The notes: a model not told the origin generated them from the sequence alone. DNA of 64,000 nucleotides from Winogradskyella bathintestinalis (GCF_030407435.1 NZ_JASDDK010000002.1:652702-716701), one strand, 5' to 3'; shown: positions 1 to 8,953, numbered from the stretch's first letter. A program made the numbers and translations.

Positions 1-1
1 T

Positions 2-1330
2 TTACCTAAACTGGGAAGTGAATATTTACGTTTTAAAGAGTATGATAAGGCTTCTGAATATTTAGTAGAAGGTTTAAAGTACAACAGAAAACAAGACAAT
101 AAAGAAGGACTTTTACAAGCTTTAAATGCCATTGGAAATTTAAATCTTCAAAAGAAAAAAATAAAACTAGCTGAAAGACAACTTAATGAAGCTTATGCTA
201 TCGCTCAGAAAACTAACAACAAAGCAGAACTGTTAAAAAACTATAAACTTCATATTGCCTTAGATTCTACTCGTGGGTATTATCAGAATGCTTTTTTCTG
301 GCAAACAAAATTCTACAATTTAAAAGATTCTTTGCTCAGTATAGAGCAACCTATTTTTCCAACAAGTATTCAGCCTTTAAATTTAATTGACGATAATACA
401 AAGGCCGAAAATAATTCGATTAGTGTGCCACAAGATCAAACCATGACCTCATCTTGGTTTAACAATCCGGGGTTTCGTTATAGTACTTTTGCAGCATTCG
501 CAATTTTATTCTCAATCCTAGTAATTAGTTTACTAAAAACGAAATCACACAAACAAGAATTAATAACACAAAAAACCATATTAGCGGAAGAAAAAGTTAG
601 AACCGATGCTATTTTAGAGCAAACTCATCATTTAGAAGAAGTTAACCAAGTAAAGGATAAACTCTTTTCAATTGTATCGCACGATTTAAAAGATTCAATT
701 TCTTCAATAAAGGCCTTTTTAGATTTGTTAAATGAAGATAACATTTCTAAAGATGAGTTCTTTGAACTAATTCCAGAACTCAGTGAAAATGCTAATAATG
801 CATCATCATTGCTATTCAATTTACTAAATTGGTCTAAATCGCAAATGCAGAACTTAGAACCGAAACCTGAGATGTTTAATATTCAAGATGTTTTTCATGC
901 TAAAATTGCCTTAGTTGAGCAAAAAGTAGAAGACAAGCGTATTGTATTAATTGACGAATCTCAGCGCGATTTTGTATTTGCAGATCGAAGTATGGTAGAA
1001 ATTGTAATTCAGAATTTAATCACTAATGCTGTTAAATTTAGCAGAACTGGAGACGTAATTACCATTTCTAATAGTGATGTCAATGGTAAAGCTTTGATAT
1101 GTGTTGAAGATACCGGTGTCGGCATTGCCCAAGAGAATATTGATAAACTATTTGCTGCACATAAAAACTTTACGACCGCTGGAACTAAAAATGAAAAAGG
1201 AACAGGTCTTGGCTTATCTATTGCCAAAGATTTAGTAGAATTAAACAATGGTAGAATTTGGGTAGAAAGCACACAAAATGTGGGTAGTAAATTCTATATT
1301 GAAATACCTAAAGCAGAATCTCAAGCTTAA
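2..1330 (+). CDS. TPR-containing sensor histidine kinase (5' truncated)
   Basis: Membrane sensor kinase that autophosphorylates a histidine and passes the phosphate to a response regulator. The reading frame is open from base 2, so the gene starts before the window; an internal TTG near 332 is not the real start. About 442 residues are visible: TPR-like helical repeats (1-110), a linker, one membrane segment (about 160-178), a coiled coil, then a HisKA domain with the H-box SHDLKD (His about 227) and an HATPase_c domain with N-box NLITNAVKF, G1 box DTGVGI and G2 box GTGLGLS. This order, periplasmic TPRs followed by one helix and a cytoplasmic kinase, is common in Bacteroidota. No response regulator gene follows; the next gene is on the other strand. 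The signal sensed cannot be read from the sequence. Confidence 0.92.
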   Translation, partial: LPKLGSEYLRFKEYDKASEYLVEGLKYNRKQDNKEGLLQALNAIGNLNLQKKKIKLAERQLNEAYAIAQKTNNKAELLKNYKLHIALDSTRGYYQNAFFWQTKFYNLKDSLLSIEQPIFPTSIQPLNLIDDNTKAENNSISVPQDQTMTSSWFNNPGFRYSTFAAFAILFSILVISLLKTKSHKQELITQKTILAEEKVRTDAILEQTHHLEEVNQVKDKLFSIVSHDLKDSISSIKAFLDLLNEDNISKDEFFELIPELSENANNASSLLFNLLNWSKSQMQNLEPKPEMFNIQDVFHAKIALVEQKVEDKRIVLIDESQRDFVFADRSMVEIVIQNLITNAVKFSRTGDVITISNSDVNGKALICVEDTGVGIAQENIDKLFAAHKNFTTAGTKNEKGTGLGLSIAKDLVELNNGRIWVESTQNVGSKFYIEIPKAESQA

Positions 1331-1491
1331 TTTATCTTATCTCAAATGATTTAAGTTGGGCTTTCTAATGTGTGATTTAAAATTAAATTTTCAAAAATCA
1401 ACGATCTAAACTTAAGAATTATTTTAGTTCACAAATTAGATTGAGATTAAGCATGGCGCAATCTTAATTCTAAAAACTTATAGTTTTAATT

Positions 1492-2424
1492 TTATTTTTT
1501 AGGCAAGAACACCTCTGCCATCATGCAACGTGCACTTCCACCACCACAAGTTTCGATAGTGTCTAAAGAACTCGAAAGAATTGGACAATACTTTTCAATA
1601 GCTTTAATTTGATTGTCAGTTAGGCTCTTATGTGCAGCTTCGCTCATAACTAAATAGCGCTGTTCGTTTTCACCTCGTAACTGTAACATGTTTCCTGCAA
1701 ACTGGTGCATCTGAGCTTCAGAAATAGAAATGATTTCCCTGCCATCTTGTTTTAAATGTTTTACAACATTTTTACGCTCTTTTTTATCGTCGATTGAATC
1801 TAAACAAATCACAGCAAATTTTTCTGCCAAACACATCATTACGTTGGTGTGATAGATAGGTAAACGATTTCCTTCAACGTTTTGCTTTGCTGTAAATATT
1901 ATAGGGGAATATTCAAAATCTTCGCAAAACTCTATAAATAAATCTTCATCTGCTCTAGGAGACAATGCACAATAGGCTTTTCTATTTATGCGATCTAAGA
2001 TTACACTTCCTGTTCCCTCTAAAAAAACACCTTCAAGCTCGGCGGATGTATAATCGATGATATTTTCAATCTTAAACCCCTCTTTCTCTAATCTAATAAA
2101 AACCTCATCTCTACGCTCCCGTCTTCTATTTTCTGCAAACATTGGATACTTTGCCACATCCCCATTACTGTGAAAACTCACCCAATTATTAGGGAAAATT
2201 GAATCTGGAGTATCGTTTAATTTATCATCTTCTTCCACGACCACATCAACACCTACTGCACGCAATTTTTCAACAAATGCATCAAATTCGTTTTGCGCTT
2301 GTGCATTAATTTTAGTATTTTTTATATCCAAATCTTCTTGAAAATAATTATTGACAGCCGTTTGCTCGTTCATCCTAAAATTTACAGGACGAATCATTAG
2401 AATAGTATTTGTTATTTGTTGCAT
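1492..2424 (-). CDS. ctlX: CtlX-type citrulline/arginine-related amidinohydrolase
   Basis: Member of the guanidino-group modifying superfamily (pentein fold), most like CtlX, annotated as a citrulline utilisation hydrolase. The 310-residue length is full. Visible motifs are PDSIFPNNW (73-81), EGTGS (136-140), the catalytic His in YHTN (His 192) and the nucleophile Cys near the C-terminus in CGGGSARC (Cys 300; Cys 293 is an alternative). These fit hydrolysis of a guanidino or ureido substrate through a thiouronium intermediate. The gene stands alone on the minus strand; a candidate -7 box lies at 2447-2454. A second, distantly related enzyme of the superfamily is at 15911-16822. The family is secure; the exact substrate is inference. 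Confidence 0.85.
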   Translation of the reverse strand: MQQITNTILMIRPVNFRMNEQTAVNNYFQEDLDIKNTKINAQAQNEFDAFVEKLRAVGVDVVVEEDDKLNDTPDSIFPNNWVSFHSNGDVAKYPMFAENRRRERRDEVFIRLEKEGFKIENIIDYTSAELEGVFLEGTGSVILDRINRKAYCALSPRADEDLFIEFCEDFEYSPIIFTAKQNVEGNRLPIYHTNVMMCLAEKFAVICLDSIDDKKERKNVVKHLKQDGREIISISEAQMHQFAGNMLQLRGENEQRYLVMSEAAHKSLTDNQIKAIEKYCPILSSSLDTIETCGGGSARCMMAEVFLPKK

Positions 2425-2446
2425 TTATAGAAAATTAAAAGTGCTG

Positions 2447-2454
2447 CAAAATTA
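2447..2454 (-). promoter_or_regulatory. Candidate -7 promoter box of the CtlX gene
   Basis: On the minus strand the sequence reads TAATTTTG, a match to the Bacteroidota -7 consensus TAnnTTTG, 23 bases before the ATG. No good TTTG -33 element is visible at the right distance, only a T-rich stretch. Confidence 0.45.
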
Positions 2455-2546
2455 ACGTTTTTTATAGTTGGAAAAACAGATAAAACACACCTTTTAACAA
2501 CTATAATTTATTAAGTTTGAAAGCTACTATAAATCAATATTTTAAT

Positions 2547-4304
2547 ATGAAAAAACTCTTATTTCTAGTCTTAATGATTTGTTCTTGTACTGACAAACCA
2601 GAGAAACAAGATGAAGCTTCTAAAAACGATACTGTTGATTTTACAACCACATTCGAAAAATCACAAGGACTCGAAACAGCTACCTACCAAGAAACCATCG
2701 ATTATTTTTACAATTTAGCAGAGTCCTATGCTGAAATTTCAATTCAAACCATTGGGGAGACTGATTCTGGTAAACCATTACATATAGTAACTTTAAACAT
2801 GAATGGTTCTGGTGATAATTTTGAAGAATTAAGAGAGAACAACCGCATTTTATTAATAAATAACGGCATACATCCTGGAGAATCTGATGGCATAGATGCG
2901 ACCATGATGCTGTTTAGAGATATGGTTAATGGTAAAATCATTCCGCCGAAAAACACGGTTATTGTTACGATTCCGATATACAATGTTGGTGGAAGTTTAA
3001 ACCGAAATTCTACCACAAGAACAAATCAAAACGGTCCGAAATCATACGGGTTTAGAGGTAATGCTAAAAATTATGATCTCAATCGCGATTTTATAAAATC
3101 GGATACCAAAAACGCTAGAACTTTTGCTCAAATTTTTCATTTGGTACAACCTGATGTTTTTATCGATAATCATGTTAGTAACGGGGCAGACTATCAGTAT
3201 ACCCTAACTCATTTGTTTACACAACACAACAAATTGGGCGGGCCACTTGGCCACTTTATACATTCTGAAATGATGCCAACATTAGAACAAAAATTAAAAG
3301 CCAAATCATGGGATATTACACCTTATGTTAACGTATTCAATCGCACACCAGATTCTGGATTTACGCAATTTATGGATTCTCCACGGTATTCAACAGGGTA
3401 CACCACCCTGTTTAATACTTTAGGTATGATGATAGAAACGCACATGCTTAAACCTTACAAACAACGTGTAGAAGGCACTTACGAATTAATGAAAAGTATG
3501 ATTGAAATTACAGATGAGCACGGAGCTGAAATTTCGGAACTTAGAAATAATCAAAGTCAACTTTGGTCCTATGGAAAATCATATCCAATTGCTTGGTCTG
3601 TTGATACTACTAAAACCTCAACATTACTATTTAAAGGTTACGAAGGTGAAATGACACCTAGTGAATTCACCGGTGCAAAACGTTTAAAATACGACCGAAC
3701 AAAACCTTTTACAAGAGACATTATTTATAACAATTATTTTAGGGCAACGGATTCTATTAGCATCCCAAAAGCCTATATCATTCCTCAAGGTTGGCACGAG
3801 GTTATTAATTTATTGAAGTTGAATAATGTGGAATTCAAACAATTTAAAACGGATACGACATTAACAGTTGAAGCCTATAAAATTGGAGCTTTTCAAACCC
3901 GAACATCTCCATATGAAGGTCATTATGCACATTATAACACTACTGTAAATTCTTCGAGTAAGAATATGAAATTTAGAAGCGGAGATTATTTAATCTATAC
4001 CAACCAAAACGCTATTCGCTACTTATTAGAAACTTTAGAACCGAGCGCGACAGATTCGTTTTTTAACTGGAATTTTTTCGATACTATTCTTCAACAAAAA
4101 GAAGGATTTTCACCGTATGTTTGGGAAGATAAAGCTGAACAATTGTTAAAGAACAACCCAAAACTTCAAATGGAATTTAACGTAAAAATTAGCTACGACG
4201 AAGATTTTGCTAATAACTGGTATGCGCAGTTAGATTGGTTGCATAAACAAAGTGAATATTATGAAACTGCTCATATGCAATATCCTGTTTATAGATTAAA
4301 ATAG
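2547..4304 (+). CDS. Exported M14-family zinc carboxypeptidase (probable lipoprotein)
   Basis: Zinc metallopeptidase of family M14, expected to trim C-terminal residues from peptides outside the cytoplasm. Zinc ligands are seen as HPGE (His 109, Glu 112) and DNHVSNG (His 209); a substrate-binding NRD sits at about 179-181 and the catalytic Glu is in MIETH (Glu 297). I chose the ATG at 2547 rather than an in-frame TTG at 2517 because it gives a clean signal peptide ending in a lipobox-like ICSC with Cys 14. The total is 585 residues, with about 280 residues after the catalytic domain that I cannot assign. It precedes the amide-ligase operon in the same direction, but a 176-base gap and a separate promoter argue against cotranscription. 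Export also separates it physically from those cytoplasmic enzymes. Confidence 0.85.
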   Translation: MKKLLFLVLMICSCTDKPEKQDEASKNDTVDFTTTFEKSQGLETATYQETIDYFYNLAESYAEISIQTIGETDSGKPLHIVTLNMNGSGDNFEELRENNRILLINNGIHPGESDGIDATMMLFRDMVNGKIIPPKNTVIVTIPIYNVGGSLNRNSTTRTNQNGPKSYGFRGNAKNYDLNRDFIKSDTKNARTFAQIFHLVQPDVFIDNHVSNGADYQYTLTHLFTQHNKLGGPLGHFIHSEMMPTLEQKLKAKSWDITPYVNVFNRTPDSGFTQFMDSPRYSTGYTTLFNTLGMMIETHMLKPYKQRVEGTYELMKSMIEITDEHGAEISELRNNQSQLWSYGKSYPIAWSVDTTKTSTLLFKGYEGEMTPSEFTGAKRLKYDRTKPFTRDIIYNNYFRATDSISIPKAYIIPQGWHEVINLLKLNNVEFKQFKTDTTLTVEAYKIGAFQTRTSPYEGHYAHYNTTVNSSSKNMKFRSGDYLIYTNQNAIRYLLETLEPSATDSFFNWNFFDTILQQKEGFSPYVWEDKAEQLLKNNPKLQMEFNVKISYDEDFANNWYAQLDWLHKQSEYYETAHMQYPVYRLK

Positions 4305-4416
4305 ACAATTATAGTTAACAGCATTTTAGTAAACATAAGCTTATCATTTTTTCGTAGAAATCATAAAACTACTAATAAAACAGTGGTTCAAAATTTATAT
4401 AAACATTTTTTAATGC

Positions 4417-4449
4417 TTGTAAAACCAATCAAAAAATAATATACATTTG
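4417..4449 (+). promoter_or_regulatory. Bacteroidota-type promoter of the amide-ligase operon
   Basis: TTG at 4417-4419, a 22-base spacer, then TACATTTG at 4442-4449, matching the TTTG/TAnnTTTG pattern of the primary Bacteroidota sigma factor. The start codon is 32 bases downstream, and a short GC-rich inverted element (AGCG...CGCT, 4464-4476) lies in the predicted leader. Confidence 0.65.
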
Positions 4450-4480
4450 TATAAAATATAAATAGCGTAACGCGCTCTAA

Positions 4481-5926
4481 ATGAACAAATACATTGTTGT
4501 AAATCAGCCTGAAAAATGGAATTTTTCAATTGATAACATCACCGTAATTTCCTCACAAGATTATCTTACTAACCCAAAGTATTCCTTATTAAAAAATGCA
4601 CGAATTTTCAATTTGTGCAAGGATTACTCATACCAATCAAAAGGATATTACGTGTCACTTTTGGCAGAGGCCAGAGGTCATTTACCAATACCGACCACAA
4701 AAAATATAGTGGACCTTAAAACTTTAAAACTCGTTAGAATCGTATCAGATGAGTTTGATGATGTCATTCAGCAAAGCTTAAAAAATATAAAATCGCAAGA
4801 TTTTACTTTAAGTATTTATTTTGGTCAAAACGTCGCTCAGAAATATAAAAACTTGAGTGCGTTGTTTTACAAGCATTTTCAAGTGCCATTTTTACGGGTT
4901 AATTTTAATCATACCACAAAATGGAACATTCAAAGTATAAAAGCGATTTCAGAATCTGAAATTCCAGAAGAACATATATCTAGTGTACACTTATTTGCTA
5001 ATCAGTACTTTTCAAAAAAACGTTACGATACGGCGAAGGTGGCAAATTACGATTTTGATTTGGCTATTTTGGTCAACCCTAACGACCCAGCACCTCCGAG
5101 CAATTCCAAAGCCTTAAAAAAGTTTGTGGAAATTGCAGAGAAGATGAATATTTACACCGAAATTATTGAACCCAAAGATTTAACTCGGCTATCTTCTTTT
5201 GATGCGCTTTTTTTAAGACAAAGCACAGAAGTGAATAACGAAGCTTACATGTTCGCTAGAAAAGCACAACAAGAAGGGATTGCCATTATTGATTATCCAA
5301 ATGCGATTTTAAGATGTTGCAATAAGGTGTATATGGCAGAAGCGATGAATAACGCTAATATAAGTACACCAAAAACTGTTATTGTACATAGCAATAATAG
5401 AAATTCGGTACTAGATCAAACAGGGTTACCTTGTGTTTTAAAAGCACCCGATTCTACCTTTTCTTTTGGTGTTAAAAAAGCAAAAAATAAAGAAGAATAT
5501 GATGCATTGGTTACTGAGATGCTAAAAGAATCAGATTTAATCATTGCCCAAGAATTTTGTCCTTCAGATTACGATTGGCGCATTGGCATAATTGACAACA
5601 AACCGTTTTATGCTTGTAAATATTATATGGCCAAAGGCCATTGGCAGATATATAATTGGAAGGCTAAAGATAAGAACGATCAAGATGGTAATGCAGATTG
5701 TTTACCAATGGAAGATGTTCCAAAAAATGTTATTGATATCGCTTTAAAATCTGCCAAACTAATGGGGTTGGGACTTTATGGTATTGACATAAAAGTGGTG
5801 GACGACAAACTTATGGTTATAGAAATCAACGATAACCCAAATATTGATTTTGGCGTGGAAGATGCACATTATGGGGATTTGGTATATATGGAAATTCTTT
5901 CCGCTTTAAAAAAACGATTAGATTAA
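4481..5926 (+). CDS. RimK-like ATP-grasp ligase with RLAN N-terminal domain
   Basis: Predicted carboxylate-amine ligase that joins an amino group to an acyl-phosphate made with ATP. The 481-residue protein has an N-terminal alpha/beta region of about 190 residues resembling the RimK-like ATP-grasp N-terminal (RLAN) domain, a preATP-grasp segment (about 190-270) and an ATP-grasp domain (about 275-478). The latter shows a nucleotide lysine region (VLKAPDSTFSFG) and the metal-binding motif VIEINDNPN (Glu 448, Asn 450). The ribosomal S6 modifier RimK is about 300 residues, so this is a different subfamily. It is first in an operon; the GCS2-like ligase starts 3 bases after its stop. The product is unknown: a small peptide, a modified amino acid or a protein tail are all possible. 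Confidence 0.85.
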   Translation: MNKYIVVNQPEKWNFSIDNITVISSQDYLTNPKYSLLKNARIFNLCKDYSYQSKGYYVSLLAEARGHLPIPTTKNIVDLKTLKLVRIVSDEFDDVIQQSLKNIKSQDFTLSIYFGQNVAQKYKNLSALFYKHFQVPFLRVNFNHTTKWNIQSIKAISESEIPEEHISSVHLFANQYFSKKRYDTAKVANYDFDLAILVNPNDPAPPSNSKALKKFVEIAEKMNIYTEIIEPKDLTRLSSFDALFLRQSTEVNNEAYMFARKAQQEGIAIIDYPNAILRCCNKVYMAEAMNNANISTPKTVIVHSNNRNSVLDQTGLPCVLKAPDSTFSFGVKKAKNKEEYDALVTEMLKESDLIIAQEFCPSDYDWRIGIIDNKPFYACKYYMAKGHWQIYNWKAKDKNDQDGNADCLPMEDVPKNVIDIALKSAKLMGLGLYGIDIKVVDDKLMVIEINDNPNIDFGVEDAHYGDLVYMEILSALKKRLD

Positions 5927-5929
5927 AAC

Positions 5930-7171
5930 ATGGCTAAAAAATATCACTTATTCGAAGTTTACGGGATTGAACTTGAATATATGCTCGTTAAAAACGATAC
6001 GCTTAAAGTTGCACCACAAGTAGATGAATTACTAACTCGAAAAGCGGGACATTTAAAAGCCGATATAGAAAATGGTGACATAGCCTGGAGTAACGAATTA
6101 GTGGCGCATGTTCTTGAACTAAAAACAAATGGCCCAGCCGAAAGCATAGACAATCTCTCTGATAAATTTCATGCCAATATTTTGGAGATTAACACTCTAT
6201 TGCAACCGTTAAGAATAGGACTTTTAGGTACAGCATCGCATCCGTTAATGAATCCTAACACTGACACACAACTTTGGAAACATAGCTATAGTGAAGTCTA
6301 TGCGCTTTACAACACTATTTTTAATTGTAAAGGTCATGGATGGAGCAATGTGCAAAGTACGCATATCAACTTACCATTTTATAACGATAAGGAATTTGAA
6401 AAACTACATGCGGCCATTCGTATTATCTTACCATTATTACCTGGCCTATGTGCTAGCTCCCCAATTTTAGAAGGGCAAATCACAGGCTTTAAAGATACGC
6501 GTTTAGAGTTTTATAAGACGAACCAAAAAGAAATTCCTGAATTAACCGGATTGGTAATTCCTGAGCGCACATTCTCCAAGTTAGACTATTATGCAACCGT
6601 TTTCGAACCTATAAAACACGCAATTAAACCTTACGATAAAAACAAGATTTTGGACCAACATTTTCTAAATTCTCGCGGTGCAATTGCCCGTTTTGACCGT
6701 AATGCTATAGAAATTCGTTTAATGGATATTCAAGAATGTCCTAAAGCGGACATTGCTATTTGTGCTTTGGTCATCGAAGTTTTAAAAGCATTGGTCAATA
6801 AAGAGTTCTGTACGCTTCAAGTTCAAAAACAATGGACCAAAGAAGATTTGTTCATTATTTTAGATGACGCTATTAGACATGGTGAAAACTCTATGATAGA
6901 AAATATAGAGTTTTTAAAATTATTCGGTTTGAATATATCTGCAACAATCAATCATATTTGGAAACAAATGTACGAAGCTGTAAAATCGAAATTGCACAAA
7001 TCTCATCATCAACCGATTGAATTAATCCTAAAAGAAGGTACCCTCGCTACACGGTTATTGAAAGCCGTAGGCAATGACACTTCAGAAAAACATATCGTTT
7101 CAGTATATCGTCAACTTCAGGATTGTTTAAAGACTAATACGCTGTTTCAAGTAAAAAACGACGATAACTAA
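5930..7171 (+). CDS. GCS2-family glutamate-cysteine-ligase-like carboxylate-amine ligase
   Basis: Glutamine-synthetase-fold ligase of the GCS2 type, which makes an amide bond on a glutamate or similar carboxylate at the cost of ATP. The 413-residue length fits the family. Visible marks are the N-terminal strand with GIELEYMLV (Glu pair in the metal site), the substrate-loop region STHINLPF, and the C-terminal segment RFDRNAIEIRLMD. With only 3 bases between this gene and the ATP-grasp ligase, the two are translated from one message. True glutathione synthesis would need GshA plus GshB; the neighbour is not GshB-like in its N-terminal half. A glutathione substitute or another gamma-linked compound is therefore possible, but this is inference. 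Confidence 0.82.
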   Translation: MAKKYHLFEVYGIELEYMLVKNDTLKVAPQVDELLTRKAGHLKADIENGDIAWSNELVAHVLELKTNGPAESIDNLSDKFHANILEINTLLQPLRIGLLGTASHPLMNPNTDTQLWKHSYSEVYALYNTIFNCKGHGWSNVQSTHINLPFYNDKEFEKLHAAIRIILPLLPGLCASSPILEGQITGFKDTRLEFYKTNQKEIPELTGLVIPERTFSKLDYYATVFEPIKHAIKPYDKNKILDQHFLNSRGAIARFDRNAIEIRLMDIQECPKADIAICALVIEVLKALVNKEFCTLQVQKQWTKEDLFIILDDAIRHGENSMIENIEFLKLFGLNISATINHIWKQMYEAVKSKLHKSHHQPIELILKEGTLATRLLKAVGNDTSEKHIVSVYRQLQDCLKTNTLFQVKNDDN

Positions 7172-7197
7172 AATTCGAAATCTAAGAGATACTCATA

Positions 7198-7229
7198 TAA
7201 CTGCGCCGCACTCGTGCTGAGCGCAGTTA
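7198..7229. repeat. GC-rich inverted repeat inside the ligase operon
   Basis: Perfect 9-base arms TAACTGCGC (7198-7206) and GCGCAGTTA (7221-7229) around a 14-base loop, in an otherwise AT-rich 92-base spacer. Imperfect AAATTCGAAATC-like sequences flank it on both sides. There is no T-run after it, so it is not an obvious terminator; it could be an RNA processing or stabilising hairpin, or a short palindromic repeat element. I saw no second copy in the window. Confidence 0.6.
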
Positions 7230-7263
7230 AGGTTTGAAGTTTGAAATTCGATAGATAAAATAT

Positions 7264-7968
7264 ATGAAACTTATTTTAACTTGTGAACATGGTGGTAATA
7301 CTATTCCTGACGCTTACGAAAAACATTTTAAAAATCAGACGGTTTTAAAAACACATCGAGGTTATGATTTGGGTGCTTTAAATTTGTTTCAGTACGTAAA
7401 ATCATTATCAGATGACGCCTATTTTAGTACTACAAGCCGTTTATTAATAGAGCTAAATCGTTCTTTGTACCACAAACAACTGTTTTCTGAATTTACAAAG
7501 CATCTGCCCAAAGAGGATAGAAGTGAAATTATAAAGCATCACTATTTACCTTATAGAACTCAGGTAGAACATAAAATCCGTAATCATATTGAAAATGGCG
7601 AAGCGGTTCTTCATTTATCCATGCATAGTTTCACTCCGAAATTACAAGGAAAAATTAGAAACTGTGATATTGGACTACTTTATGATTCTACTAAAAAGAA
7701 AGAAAAGCAATTTTGTAAATTGTTTAAGACTGAACTTTTAAAACAAGATTCAGACCTCAATGTAAGATTTAATTTTCCCTATTTAGGAAAAGCAGATGGT
7801 TTTACAACGTATTTGCGAAAACAATTTCCGAATAATTATTTAGGTATTGAGATAGAGGTTAATCAGAAATTTGTAGTGAATGGTGTTTTAAACCTTTCGA
7901 TGAAACAGACGTTCTTCAAAACAATGGAACGACTAACCACTATGAGCTCTTCTTTTCTAAAACATTAA
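7264..7968 (+). CDS. N-formylglutamate amidohydrolase family protein
   Basis: Zinc-dependent amidohydrolase-like protein of the N-formylglutamate deformylase family. It has 234 residues with the N-terminal signature LTCEHGGN (zinc His 9), the SRLLIELNRS segment and a HLSMHSF motif that would supply further ligands. The classical role, the last step of histidine degradation, is unlikely because no hut gene is nearby. Family members also occur in predicted amide-ligase gene clusters, which is the context here. It is separated from the GCS2 gene by 92 bases containing an inverted repeat, so its expression could be uncoupled from the first two genes. The substrate is probably an N-acyl or peptide product of the preceding ligases (inference). 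Confidence 0.82.
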   Translation: MKLILTCEHGGNTIPDAYEKHFKNQTVLKTHRGYDLGALNLFQYVKSLSDDAYFSTTSRLLIELNRSLYHKQLFSEFTKHLPKEDRSEIIKHHYLPYRTQVEHKIRNHIENGEAVLHLSMHSFTPKLQGKIRNCDIGLLYDSTKKKEKQFCKLFKTELLKQDSDLNVRFNFPYLGKADGFTTYLRKQFPNNYLGIEIEVNQKFVVNGVLNLSMKQTFFKTMERLTTMSSSFLKH

Positions 7969-8125
7969 ATTGATGATTCTTCCAAAAACTTTCTGTTAAA
8001 TATTCGCATCGAACATTCTCAGTCGTAACAGTATAAACAAAAGCCGTTAAAGCATTTACATGCGAAATTGTTTGAAGTTTAATGCAGATCTCATAAATTC
8101 CCCAATCTAAACCAATACCCGGATG
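7940..8125 (-). other. Coding-like open stretch without a start codon, possible gene remnant
   Basis: A 61-codon open frame on the minus strand in the space between two convergent genes. It begins right after an in-frame TAA, has no ATG, GTG or TTG, and ends at a TAG inside the antisense of the amidohydrolase gene. The translation is protein-like in composition, for example DWGIYEICIKLQTISHVNAL and FVYTVTTENVRCEYLTESFW, with several Trp and Cys. I do not recognise it. It could be the tail of a decayed gene or chance; codon-level conservation in relatives would decide. Confidence 0.25.
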
Positions 8126-8688
8126 TTAGCATAACTGTTCTCTAAAGCGTCTTTAGATGCTTGATCATCTAACCATTCTACTTTGGTAATACCTTCATTT
8201 TCTTCAGGCGAAAGTTTACCATCAAAATCAGTTTTCATTTCAAACCAATACGTTACTTTAATTTTATGTTTACCATTACGCTTAAATATATGATAGGTCG
8301 TTGGTAATGGCTTTGTGATTTTTAAACCTCGTACACCTGTTTCCTCTTCAACTTCTCTAATGGCAGTTTCTTCAATAGATTCTTTTTTTTCCGCCTTTCC
8401 TTTTGGTAAATCCCATTTATCATTACGATAAATAAACAAAATTTCTTTTTTTGAATTATAGGCTTTTCCTCCGCCCGCAATAACGTTAGGTAAGAGTTTT
8501 AGAAATTTTTTAAGGAGCTTATCTTCGTTTTTATGAATTAAATATACAGCCTGTAAATCTGTATTATTTAAGGTCTTTATAACTTTACCAATATTCACCG
8601 ATTTTAAGAGAAATGATTTAAAATCAGTTTCTTTTTTTATTTCCGTAGTTAAAATTATAGGTTTATCACCTACATAAATAGTGTACAT
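8107..8688 (-). CDS. NUDIX hydrolase
   Basis: Nudix-fold pyrophosphohydrolase of 193 residues that cleaves a nucleoside diphosphate linked to another group. The Nudix box is complete: Gly 97, Glu 103, then REVEEETGV from Arg 111 to Val 119, which holds the Mg2+-binding glutamates. About 75 residues precede the Nudix domain and are not typical of MutT, so housecleaning of oxidised dGTP is not assured. The gene is divergent from pyrE with 277 bases between them, a pairing I recall as common in Flavobacteriaceae. The specific substrate is unknown. Confidence 0.88.
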   Translation of the reverse strand: MYTIYVGDKPIILTTEIKKETDFKSFLLKSVNIGKVIKTLNNTDLQAVYLIHKNEDKLLKKFLKLLPNVIAGGGKAYNSKKEILFIYRNDKWDLPKGKAEKKESIEETAIREVEEETGVRGLKITKPLPTTYHIFKRNGKHKIKVTYWFEMKTDFDGKLSPEENEGITKVEWLDDQASKDALENSYANIRVLV

Positions 8689-8953
8689 CCTTGAGGTTTG
8701 TTTCGACTTTCCTTTTGTAAATTTATTATTTTTTATGACATTTTCTTAAGGAAATAAATTTTTGATAAAATTAAGCTTATAAATTTCATATTCTATGCCG
8801 TCATATTTTGTAATATAATCGAAACCATGGCTTTAATTTTAAGGCTAAGAATAAAATTATGTTATACTAACATCTAAAAGATTTTTACTATTGAATAATA
8901 CGTTTGAAATAAAATTTATATTGAATTAAAATTTACCAACTTGTAAAAATCAT

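Noticed and set aside
332-1330. Stand-alone 332-residue histidine kinase starting at a TTG
   Set aside because: The frame is open back to base 2 and encodes TPR-like repeats, so the TTG is internal and the gene is truncated by the window edge.
7264-7968. Histidine-degradation gene hutG
   Set aside because: No hutH, hutU or hutI nearby, and the gene lies behind two amide ligases, so the hut role is not supported.
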